Shown: piece after piece, positions 8,176 through 15,313 of the stretch
How the letters are laid out: each line of letters opens with the position of its first letter
How positions within the stretch are numbered: position 1 is the stretch's first letter
Assembly (NCBI GenBank): GCA_902782715.1
Contig: CACZOG010000103.1
Coordinates: forward strand, 1 to 29,691
Origin: an uncultured Lachnospiraceae bacterium
GTDB taxonomy: Bacteria; Bacillota; Clostridia; Lachnospirales; Lachnospiraceae
DNA length: 29,691 bases
Reading direction: 5' to 3'
Program-made: the position numbers and the translations under genes
The notes under the pieces: generated by a model
Database searches by the model: none
What the model was told of the DNA's origin: nothing
The model's input: the letters and a program-made list of their open reading frames with translations, nothing else

Positions 8176-9498
8176 TTATTTATCTTTCTTAATTTTCTTA
8201 AAGTGTTCTTTTATCTTGTTTTCATAACCGAGATCCCCGGGCTTATAGAAATTCATAGCTTTAAGTTCATACGGCAGATACTGCTCTTTGACATAATGGT
8301 TCTCATAATTATGAGGATATTTGTATTCTGTGCCGTGGCCGAATTCTGCCGCACCCGGATAATGAGCATCTCTAAGATGCGCAGGTATCGGAAGATTGCC
8401 GCCCTCATGAACTGCCTTGGTCGCTTCTTCCAAAGCAACGGTACATGCATTGGATTTGGGTGCACTCGCAAGGTAGATTGCAGCATGTGAAAGGATAAGA
8501 TATGATTCGGGAAGACCTACTCTCTCAACGGCAAGTGCCGCACTTACAGCCACATTTAATGCCATCGGATCCGCATTTCCGATATCCTCGGACGCAAATA
8601 TCATCATTCTTCTTGCGATAAAAGTTATGCTTTCTCCAGCTTCAAGCATTCTTATAAGATAATACTCTGCCGCATCGGGGTCCGAGCCTCTCATACTCTT
8701 TATAAAAGCTGAAATGGTATCGTAATGATTGTCTCCGTCCTTGTCGTATTTAAGTGTTTTCTGCTGAACGCATTCACCCGCAACTTCAAGCGTAATATGG
8801 ATCTTTCCGTCATCGCTTCTGGGTGTTGTCATTATGGCAAGTTCGACACCGTTTAAAGCATTTCTTGCATCACCGTTCGCTATATCGGATAAGAACTCCA
8901 CCGCATCATCATCTATAACGGCATTCATTGCCCCTAAGCCGCGTTCTTTGTCATTAACGGCTATATTTATCAGTGTCTTAACATTTTCCTTCGACAGGGG
9001 TGTTAATCTGAAAATATTCGACCTTGAAATAAGAGCCTTATTAACCTCGAAGAAGGGATTCTCTGTCGTTGCCCCGATAAGCGTTATAGTCCCGTCCTCA
9101 ACATAAGGAAGAAGAAAGTCCTGCTGGGCTTTATTGAATCTGTGGATCTCATCGATAAAAAGGATCGTTTTGCGTCCCGAAAAAGCCAGTTCCTTCTTTG
9201 CCGCTTCCACTACCTCTTCCATATCTTTTTTGCCCGAGATCGTGGCATTTAACTGTTTGAATTCAGCCTTTGTGGTATTGGCGATAACTTTGGCGAGCGT
9301 CGTCTTTCCGCATCCCGGAGGTCCGTAAAAAATAAGCGAACCGATCCTGTCCGCTTCTATTGCTCTTCGAAGCATCTTTCCCTCGCCCAGAATGTCTTCC
9401 TGACCAACAACCTCGTCTATGGTCCTCGGTCTCATTTTACCGGCAAGGGGCGCTTCTTTTTTAAGATTCTGTTCTTTGGCAAATTCAAAAATGTCCAT
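8176..9498 (-). CDS. rarA: Replication-associated recombination protein A (MgsA/RarA)
   Basis: The 440-residue AAA+ ATPase has Walker A GPPGCGKT (59-66), Walker B LFIDEIH (113-119), the sensor segment TLIGATTENPFFEVNKALISR, and the RarA C-terminal tetramerisation region (YLIRMLEAGE..., HYPGAAEFGHGTEYKYPH). RarA acts at stalled replication forks and single-stranded gaps. Length is normal. The ATG stands only two bases after the TAA of the DUF4250 gene and has no ribosome-binding site of its own, so translation should depend on ribosomes finishing that small gene. It converges with the SGNH gene, with 36 bases between stops and no evident hairpin. Confidence 0.96.
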   Translation of the reverse strand: MDIFEFAKEQNLKKEAPLAGKMRPRTIDEVVGQEDILGEGKMLRRAIEADRIGSLIFYGPPGCGKTTLAKVIANTTKAEFKQLNATISGKKDMEEVVEAAKKELAFSGRKTILFIDEIHRFNKAQQDFLLPYVEDGTITLIGATTENPFFEVNKALISRSNIFRLTPLSKENVKTLINIAVNDKERGLGAMNAVIDDDAVEFLSDIANGDARNALNGVELAIMTTPRSDDGKIHITLEVAGECVQQKTLKYDKDGDNHYDTISAFIKSMRGSDPDAAEYYLIRMLEAGESITFIARRMMIFASEDIGNADPMALNVAVSAALAVERVGLPESYLILSHAAIYLASAPKSNACTVALEEATKAVHEGGNLPIPAHLRDAHYPGAAEFGHGTEYKYPHNYENHYVKEQYLPYELKAMNFYKPGDLGYENKIKEHFKKIKKDK

Positions 9499-9500
9499 GT

Positions 9501-9674
9501 TTATTTAAACTGATTGGTCTGTGCGTTATATTGGTATCCGATGTCCGACAGTTTCTTCTTTATCTCCTCGGGGTCCAGTTCAAGACTGTCGCAGAGTGAG
9601 TCAAAATCATCGAATTCATCGCGAAGTTTCATGTTTATAAAACTTAAAAGCATAAAAGGGTCGCTTGGTATCAT
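9501..9674 (-). CDS. DUF4250 small protein (57 residues)
   Basis: This short gene reads MIPSDPFMLLSFINMKLRD and ends GYQYNAQTNQFK, matching the uncharacterised DUF4250 family of Clostridia (typically ~60 residues, MIPxDPxMLLSxINxKLRD). It looks like a small helical, acidic cytosolic protein with an ELDPEEIKKKL segment that could be part of a helix-turn-helix, but no DNA-binding function can be claimed. Its ATG overlaps the TGA stop of the MurD-like gene (ATGA) and lacks a ribosome site, implying coupled translation; rarA starts two bases after its stop. Conservation of the family pattern and the tight packing make it a real gene. Confidence 0.88.
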   Translation of the reverse strand: MIPSDPFMLLSFINMKLRDEFDDFDSLCDSLELDPEEIKKKLSDIGYQYNAQTNQFK

Positions 9675-10879
9675 AATTTATTACTGTTCTCCAATATTTT
9701 AGCCTTAAAATAATCTCCTCTTTCGGCGAAATTCTTAAAATATCCGTAGCTTGCAGCCGCAGGAGACAAAACTACGGCATCTCCCTTGTCGACATACTTA
9801 AGAACCACATTAAGAGCTTCGTCTATATCTTTTACCTTCTTACAGTTAAAAGGTCTGCCTGCTTCTTCGTATATTCTCTCGCCCGTAGCATATGCACAAA
9901 GGAACATGATGTCTCCGGTCTTCTTTATGAAGTTTTCAAGTTCCTCATATCCAATTCCTCTGTCCATACCGCCGATAATGGCAACTTTAATATTGGGAAT
10001 GCATTTGCATGCATTGATCGCAGCAAGAGGAATTGTTGAAATGGAATCGTCATAATAATCGATCCCGTCGATATTGCCTATAAACTCAAGTCTGTGAGGA
10101 AGTCCTTCGAATTTCTCTATTTCTGATACAACATCATCCTCGTTTAATTTAAGTGCACTAACGCAGACTTTCTTAACAAATTCGGCATTCCACTGATTAT
10201 GGATACCGAGTATCTTAAGATCGTACTTAGCCTCTTCAAATTCGGGTATTCTGTACTCAAGTCCTCTCGTATCAAGTCTGGGTACGGTTTCTCCGACAAA
10301 AACCTTATCGCCGGGAATCTGATATCTGGCGATATTGGTTTTGGCTTTCATGTATTTGTCAAAAGTCTTATAGTAATCGAGGTGTTCTTCGTAGAGATTT
10401 AAGAATACCGCAAAATGAGGCGATACTCTTACATTGTTAAGCTGATGACAGCTCATCTCCATTACGGCGATAGCCTGCGAATCAGATGCCATCTCCTCAT
10501 AATAATCCAGGCAGGGAATCCCGATGTTTCCTACCAGAACAACTCTGTTGGTTATAAGATTTGTAAGCACCTTGTAAAGCATACTGCTTGTGGTACTTTT
10601 ACCCTTTGTTCCCGTAATCCCGATCGTTCTGTCTCTGAATTCTTCCAGGAAGAGTTCTGTCTGCGATGTGAATTTCTCTTCGGGATAGTCTCCCGGTATA
10701 CCGGGACTCTTGATAATATAATCAAAGTCGTCTGCTTTTAAATCTTCGGCCTTTCCTTCAAATATCTCTATTTTGGAAGGCTTGCAGTATTTCTTTAAAA
10801 AACCTTCCGTTGATTTTCCCTCGATTCCGTATCCCCATATAAGAACCGATTTTGATTCAAACTTCTCTGTAATACTCAT
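9671..10879 (-). CDS. MurD-like Mur ligase (short, divergent)
   Basis: At 402 residues this is shorter than usual MurD (~450). It has the N-terminal Rossmann-like segment (VLIWGYGIEGKST), the ATP loop GTKGKSTT (90-97), a His and Lys in the central domain (EEHLDYY, AKTNI with Lys180), the GIHNQWNA substrate motif (225-232), GLPHRLEF (259-266) and a MurD-like C terminus (SPAAASYGYFKNFAERGD). MurD adds D-glutamate to UDP-MurNAc-L-Ala. The usual DSKATN segment reads DSISTIP (278-284), losing the lysine. It is not in a dcw cluster, so it may be a paralogue with another substrate. It follows the mgtC-like gene by 24 bases and overlaps DUF4250. The ribosome site (AAAGAG) is weak. Confidence 0.82.
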   Translation of the reverse strand: MSITEKFESKSVLIWGYGIEGKSTEGFLKKYCKPSKIEIFEGKAEDLKADDFDYIIKSPGIPGDYPEEKFTSQTELFLEEFRDRTIGITGTKGKSTTSSMLYKVLTNLITNRVVLVGNIGIPCLDYYEEMASDSQAIAVMEMSCHQLNNVRVSPHFAVFLNLYEEHLDYYKTFDKYMKAKTNIARYQIPGDKVFVGETVPRLDTRGLEYRIPEFEEAKYDLKILGIHNQWNAEFVKKVCVSALKLNEDDVVSEIEKFEGLPHRLEFIGNIDGIDYYDDSISTIPLAAINACKCIPNIKVAIIGGMDRGIGYEELENFIKKTGDIMFLCAYATGERIYEEAGRPFNCKKVKDIDEALNVVLKYVDKGDAVVLSPAAASYGYFKNFAERGDYFKAKILENSNKL

Positions 10880-10903
10880 TTCATTTTCTCTTTCAGAATA
10901 TAT

Positions 10904-11617
10904 TTATGACAGTTTTTTCGGAACGCTTTCTATTGCGTAGATAACTCCCGACATCGTTGTAAGACGATCCAAAAGATCCGCATCAACGTTACTGTCAATC
11001 GGGAAGATAGCTTCAATCCCTATATTATCCGTTTTGCCGCTTCTTGAAGATACTACCATGAAGTTCTTGGCAGAATATTCTTCATCAAGCCTTTTGATAA
11101 ACTCGTTAACCTTACGGGCATCATCTATTTCGATGTATATCTCGACATTCTTTCTTCTCTCTTTTTTATCATTCTCGAGAACATAAAGAACCGAGGTTGC
11201 TATTAAAACTATGACCGTACATGTGCAGGCTCCGACATAGAATCCGAAACCGCAGGCAATACCGATAGTACCTACCGCCCAGATACCTGCTGCCGTGGTA
11301 AGACCTACGATATGATCTCTGCCCTTGGTAAGGATAGTTCCGACACCTAAGAAACCGAGTCCGGAAATAACCTGTGCGGGAATTCTCGCAGCATCCGATG
11401 TGATCCCGATGTTAAACACGATATACTGCGCAATGAGCGAAGTCATGCTCGCTCCAAGGCATACCAGAATATGCGTTCTGAAACCGGCAGGTCTTTTGTA
11501 TTTTTCTCTTTCCAATCCGATGCATCCGCCCAAAAAAGCCGCAAGCAGCAGCCTTATGATCGCGGTGACCGAATTAAATTCTTCCAGGAAATCAATAGCA
11601 TCAACCATAAAATCCAT
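10904..11617 (-). CDS. MgtC/SapB family membrane protein
   Basis: The 237-residue protein has five or so membrane helices in its first 150 residues with the MgtC/SapB core: LLLAAFLGGCIGLEREKYKRPAGFRTHILVCLGA, then GLGFLGVGTI and GLTTAAGIWAVGTIGIACGFG. The C-terminal ~85 residues form a soluble domain, similar to the ACT-like domain of MgtC. MgtC proteins modulate the F-type ATPase and adaptation to low Mg2+ or acid; in non-pathogens the role is poorly defined. It has its own sigma-A promoter with an extended -10 and heads the murD-like/DUF4250/rarA group. GGGCGG nine bases before ATG 11617 is a weak ribosome site; ATG 11608 is a less likely alternative. Confidence 0.92.
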   Translation of the reverse strand: MDFMVDAIDFLEEFNSVTAIIRLLLAAFLGGCIGLEREKYKRPAGFRTHILVCLGASMTSLIAQYIVFNIGITSDAARIPAQVISGLGFLGVGTILTKGRDHIVGLTTAAGIWAVGTIGIACGFGFYVGACTCTVIVLIATSVLYVLENDKKERRKNVEIYIEIDDARKVNEFIKRLDEEYSAKNFMVVSSRSGKTDNIGIEAIFPIDSNVDADLLDRLTTMSGVIYAIESVPKKLS

Positions 11618-11653
11618 AAAAATATACCGCCCTTCCCAATGCCCATTTGGATA

Positions 11654-11682
11654 ATTATACCATATTTTCGGGCATCAAACAA
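11654..11682 (-). promoter_or_regulatory. Sigma-A promoter of the mgtC-like operon
   Basis: On the - strand, -35 TTGTTT (11677-11682) and -10 TATAAT (11654-11659) are 17 bases apart, and TGG directly before the -10 makes it an extended -10 element. The leader would be about 30 bases. Confidence 0.75.
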
Positions 11683-11705
11683 GAAAGTGGACAAACGAAA
11701 ACATA

Positions 11706-11737
11706 TTGTACAAGTCCATGAATATTGATGATATAAT
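11706..11737 (+). promoter_or_regulatory. Promoter of the CYTH gene (extended -10)
   Basis: TGATATAAT (11729-11737) is an extended -10 element, 35 bases before the start codon. The best -35 (TTGTAC, 11706-11711) is 20 bases away, longer than normal, so recognition probably rests on the extended -10. It lies back to back with the mgtC promoter. Confidence 0.55.
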
Positions 11738-11772
11738 ACCATTAAAAGATTACTAAATTTGAGGTATCATCT

Positions 11773-12222
11773 ATGGAAATAGAAAGAAAATTCAAAGTTA
11801 AAGAAATGCCTGACTTAAACCTCTATCCCTATAAGCAGTTAGAGCAAGGATACTTAAATATCATACCGGCTATAAGGGTTCGCAAGGATGATGACGAATA
11901 TTATCTTACCTACAAAGGAAAGGGTTCTGTAGGTTCGATCGTACGTGAAGAATACAATCTTCTCCTAAACAAAGAATCGTACGAACATCTTATCACAAAA
12001 GCTGATGGTCGAATTATAACAAAAAAAAGATATCTCATTCCTTATGATAAATTCACGATAGAACTCGATGTATTCGAAGGCGACCTTGCACCTTTGGTAA
12101 TCGCCGAAGTTGAATTCGAAACCACTGAAGAAGCGCTTGCTTTCGTACCTCCGGCCTGGTTTGGCGAAGACGTAACCGATAACCGTGAGTACTTAAATGC
12201 CAGGTTATCACAAAGACCATGA
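11773..12222 (+). CDS. CYTH domain protein (triphosphate-processing)
   Basis: This 149-residue protein begins with the defining ExExK motif (MEIERKF; Glu2, Glu4, Lys6) and carries the charged strands expected of a triphosphate tunnel enzyme: PAIRVRKDDDEYYLTYKG, a REEYN segment, KKRYLIP, TIELDVFEG and IAEVEFET. CYTH enzymes bind tri- or polyphosphates with two metal ions; bacterial single-domain members are usually inorganic triphosphatases, though some are adenylate cyclases or ThTPase-like. The small size fits a tripolyphosphatase. GAGG lies eight bases before the ATG. It is a single-gene unit converging on clpX across the structured element. Confidence 0.93.
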   Translation: MEIERKFKVKEMPDLNLYPYKQLEQGYLNIIPAIRVRKDDDEYYLTYKGKGSVGSIVREEYNLLLNKESYEHLITKADGRIITKKRYLIPYDKFTIELDVFEGDLAPLVIAEVEFETTEEALAFVPPAWFGEDVTDNREYLNARLSQRP

Positions 12223-12299
12223 TTGGACGATCAACACCGAACTATTACAAATAGGTTATCCAACCGATTGTAGAAATCAGATTTATTTTAAACAATACA

Positions 12300-12448
12300 A
12301 AAGGACCACCATATGATGCATAAGTGGGTAATGTGTTGCCGCCGGCACTTAGCGAATCACACACGAAGTGTGATGATGAGCTTAGTGACCGCTGCGTTGC
12401 AACACCTTAGTGAGAACGTGCCCACGTTGTATCGTATGGTGGCCCTTT
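12300..12448. repeat. Long nested inverted-repeat element, possible structured RNA or MITE
   Basis: Between the CYTH and clpX stops, 149 bases fold into one long irregular hairpin with four nested parts. The outer stem pairs 12300-12313 with 12435-12448. Next, 12314-12328 pairs with 12421-12434. Then GTGTTGC (12333-12339) pairs with GCAACAC (12399-12405), CACTTAGC (12346-12353) with GCTTAGTG (12380-12387), and the tip is TCACAC (12357-12362) with GTGTGA (12368-12373). T-rich sequence follows on both strands, so it may end both converging transcripts. The level 2 wobble pairs (12314, 12318, 12329) are valid only on the + strand; one outer pair favours the - strand. The remaining 12223-12299 shows nothing recognisable. 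Confidence 0.7.
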
Positions 12449-12461
12449 GGGTTTATTTGTA

Positions 12462-13958
12462 TTAACTGCGGATTTCTACGATCGGTCCGCCTTTTCCTTC
12501 GATGTAATCGCCGGTAATGGTTACGGTTCCGATGTTGTCATCTTTAGGAATTTCATACATGATATCAAGCATGAATTCCTCTATGATTGCTCTAAGTGCT
12601 CTCGCACCTGTATCTTTTTCCTTAGCTTTTTTTGCAATCGCTCTTAATGCAGAATCATCAAAAATGAGCTTAACCTCATCGAGTTCAAGAAGTTTTTGAT
12701 ACTGCTTTAAAATAGCGTTCTTAGGCTCTTTCAAGATAGCGACCAAAGCGTCCTCATCAAGCGAATCAAGCGGACATATGATCGGAAGTCTTCCAACGAA
12801 TTCGGGGATCATTCCGTACTTCTTAATGTCTTCCGTGGTTACCTTATGAAGAAGCGTTTTGTCTTTGTCGTATTTATCCTTAAGTTCGCTGTTAAAACCG
12901 ATTCCCGCCTGCTTTGAAAGTCTGGATTTGATGATCTCCTCAAGGTCGGGAAATGCTCCGCCGCAGATAAAGAGAATGTTTCTCGTATTGACCGTGGTCA
13001 TGGGAACCATTGCGTTCTTGCTTGTTGCTCCGATAGGAACTTCTATCTCTGCGCCTTCAAGAAGTTTAAGCATTCCCTGCTGAACGGATTCACCGGAAAC
13101 GTCTCTGTGATTGCTGTTGGGTTTCTTTGCAAGTTTGTCGATCTCATCAACGAAGATAATGCCGCATTCCGCACGGTCAACATCGTTGTCTGCTGCAGCA
13201 AGAAGTTTGCTTACTACACTTTCGATGTCATCGCCGATATAACCTGCTTCTGTAAGTGCCGTCGCATCAGCAATGGCAAGAGGAACATCCAGCAGTTTGG
13301 CCAGTGTCTGAACGAGATATGTTTTTCCGCAGCCTGTGGGACCGAGCATTAAGATATTGGATTTTTCTATCTCTATCTCATCCATAGTGTCGGTCGCAAC
13401 TCTCTTATAATGGTTGTATACCGCTACCGATAATATCTTCTTTGCTTCTTCCTGACCGATAACATACTCGTCAAGTTTTGCTTTTAATTTATGCGGTGCC
13501 GGAATATCTTTTAACTTGATGATCGGCTCTTTTTTCTCGTCGGGATTTCTTTTCTTAATCTTTGTTCTGGGATTGAAATTCGTTCCCATAAGATCGTTAA
13601 GATTAAGGAAAAATGTTCCTTTCGGACCGGACTGCTTATGCTCGTCCTTTTTATTTTCTTTGTCACTGTCGGGCTCGTCGGGATTATCCGAAGAAACCTG
13701 TTTATCGCTTTTTTGATCCTGTGAGATCTGCATGTTTTCAGTCATTTCGGGAGTCATTCCCATTCCGGGAAACATTCCCGCGAGCTGGCTCGGATCCATG
13801 CCGAGCATTTCCTTATAGGGAGACTGATTTAACATATCGGTGCTTTTCTGGAGACAATCCATGCAGATGCACATGGCATCTCCCATTTTAAGCATTTTAC
13901 CTGCCACACTTTCGGTTCTGTGGCATATTGAACACACATCTTCGTAATCGCTGCTCAT
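12462..13958 (-). CDS. clpX: ClpX ATPase with extended linker
   Basis: ClpX unfolds tagged proteins and feeds them to ClpP. The zinc-binding domain has Cys9/Cys12 and Cys32/Cys35. The AAA+ domain has Walker A GPTGCGKT (206-213), Walker B IIFVDEID (267-274), pore loop GYIG (239-242) and sensor/box motifs, and IGF (353-355) should dock on ClpP. At 498 residues it is ~80 longer than usual: the excess is a linker (about 50-155) with a Met/Pro-rich stretch (GMFPGMGMTPEM) and a Lys/Asp/Glu-rich stretch. It lies beside htrA, not tig/clpP, so it could be a second ClpX. CAGGAG precedes the ATG, directly after the htrA stop. Confidence 0.92.
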   Translation of the reverse strand: MSSDYEDVCSICHRTESVAGKMLKMGDAMCICMDCLQKSTDMLNQSPYKEMLGMDPSQLAGMFPGMGMTPEMTENMQISQDQKSDKQVSSDNPDEPDSDKENKKDEHKQSGPKGTFFLNLNDLMGTNFNPRTKIKKRNPDEKKEPIIKLKDIPAPHKLKAKLDEYVIGQEEAKKILSVAVYNHYKRVATDTMDEIEIEKSNILMLGPTGCGKTYLVQTLAKLLDVPLAIADATALTEAGYIGDDIESVVSKLLAAADNDVDRAECGIIFVDEIDKLAKKPNSNHRDVSGESVQQGMLKLLEGAEIEVPIGATSKNAMVPMTTVNTRNILFICGGAFPDLEEIIKSRLSKQAGIGFNSELKDKYDKDKTLLHKVTTEDIKKYGMIPEFVGRLPIICPLDSLDEDALVAILKEPKNAILKQYQKLLELDEVKLIFDDSALRAIAKKAKEKDTGARALRAIIEEFMLDIMYEIPKDDNIGTVTITGDYIEGKGGPIVEIRS

Positions 13959-13969
13959 AAAAACTCCTG

Positions 13970-15250
13970 TTAATTATTCTTGCCCTGCAGAGTAACTTCT
14001 ACGGTAAATTCTTCGTACTCGTATCCGTTATATCTTTCGTATGTGATCTTAGCTTTCGAACCTGCAGGATAAGAAGCAAGATAATTCTTAAATTCCGCCA
14101 TGGTGATCACGGAGTCGCCTTCAAATTCGGTGATGATATCACCTCTCATGAGTCCGGCTGTATCGGCTGTTGCTCCGGGTACCACTTCAGAAATGTAAAT
14201 TCCTCTGGGAATAAGTGCACCTTCGTTTGTATAAAGGCCTGCACTGGTTTCAATTGCGGAAATTCCGAAATAAGACTGCTGGTCTTCGGGAAGTTCCACG
14301 AGATCCTGTTTATTCATAAGGTTTCTGATAATGGGTTCCGCTTCATTAATGGGAATCGCATAACCCATACCTTCTACCGCACTGCCAAAAAGCTTATCGG
14401 AGTTGATACCGATCAGTTCACCACGCATGTTAAGCAATGCGCCGCCGGAGTTACCGGGATTGATTGCCGCATCCGTCTGAATGAAGATTCCGGGTTCTCC
14501 GGATTCTGTAATGATCTCTCTGTCAAGAGCACTTACAACACCTGCTGTTACGGACTGACCGTATCCTAAAGCATTACCGATCGCCACTACTCCTTCGCCG
14601 ACCTTGGTGGAATCTGAATCTCCGATAACTGCTATCGAGATAGCTTCTTTCGTTTCCTGTGTAAGGTCTTCGAGATTAACTGCCACCACCGCAAGGTCCA
14701 TGGAAACTTTCTTTCCTTTTACGGTTGCTTCTGCTGTTGAACCGTCACAGAAATTGATGGTTATGGATTTATTGTCTGCAACTACATGGTAGTTTGTAGC
14801 AATCAGAAGTTCTTCGTCGCTTTCTCCTACAATGATTCCGCTTCCGGCGCTCTCGCCTTCCGTGATATATCCGTAATATTCATATTCACCGATAACATTG
14901 ATGGAAACAATCGCGGGCATACAGTTCTCGGCAACTTCGACAACCGTATAATCTTCCGCAGCCATAACAATGTCTTCTACTTCCTCGATCTTCTCTTCAG
15001 GATCGACCTCTTCTATCTGTGCATTGCTTCCGCCGCCGTCATGATTCTTGTCGGGATCGGCCGAAACATTTACATTCTGTGTGAATGCAGGATCGGGAAC
15101 AGCATCTGTTACCATGGGGATAACAGTCTTATTGGATATGATCGTTAATCCCGTAAAAGTTACGGAAGCGAATATACCGAAAAGTATTGCTGTAAAGATC
15201 ACAAATAAAACAGTTAAAAATTTATTACCTTTTCCATTCTCTTTGCTCAT
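13970..15250 (-). CDS. HtrA/DegP-like membrane-anchored serine protease
   Basis: The 426-residue protein has one N-terminal membrane helix (about 11-34), a Pro/Asp/Glu-rich stalk (45-95), a trypsin-like domain with catalytic His155 (ATNYHVVADN), Asp185 (MDLAVVAV) and Ser268 (PGNSGGAL), and one C-terminal PDZ domain (about 320-420, containing AGLMRGDIITEFEG). Such proteins sit outside the membrane and remove misfolded or mislocalised proteins. The PDZ would gate activity by binding hydrophobic C termini. AAGGAGG is nine bases before the ATG. clpX follows after 11 bases, so an extracellular and an intracellular protein-quality factor appear to be co-expressed. No strong promoter was seen in the 63-base gap upstream. 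Confidence 0.95.
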   Translation of the reverse strand: MSKENGKGNKFLTVLFVIFTAILFGIFASVTFTGLTIISNKTVIPMVTDAVPDPAFTQNVNVSADPDKNHDGGGSNAQIEEVDPEEKIEEVEDIVMAAEDYTVVEVAENCMPAIVSINVIGEYEYYGYITEGESAGSGIIVGESDEELLIATNYHVVADNKSITINFCDGSTAEATVKGKKVSMDLAVVAVNLEDLTQETKEAISIAVIGDSDSTKVGEGVVAIGNALGYGQSVTAGVVSALDREIITESGEPGIFIQTDAAINPGNSGGALLNMRGELIGINSDKLFGSAVEGMGYAIPINEAEPIIRNLMNKQDLVELPEDQQSYFGISAIETSAGLYTNEGALIPRGIYISEVVPGATADTAGLMRGDIITEFEGDSVITMAEFKNYLASYPAGSKAKITYERYNGYEYEEFTVEVTLQGKNN

Positions 15251-15313
15251 AATAATTGCCTCCTTAATTTAGGATGATTAGATTATGAAACTTTTATGTG
15301 AAAATTGCGTGTA

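Noticed and set aside
12346..12413. TTAGYGA octamers as a CRISPR-like or operator array
   Set aside because: Three short copies at unequal spacing (33 and 25 bases) lie within paired stems; no spacer-repeat regularity.
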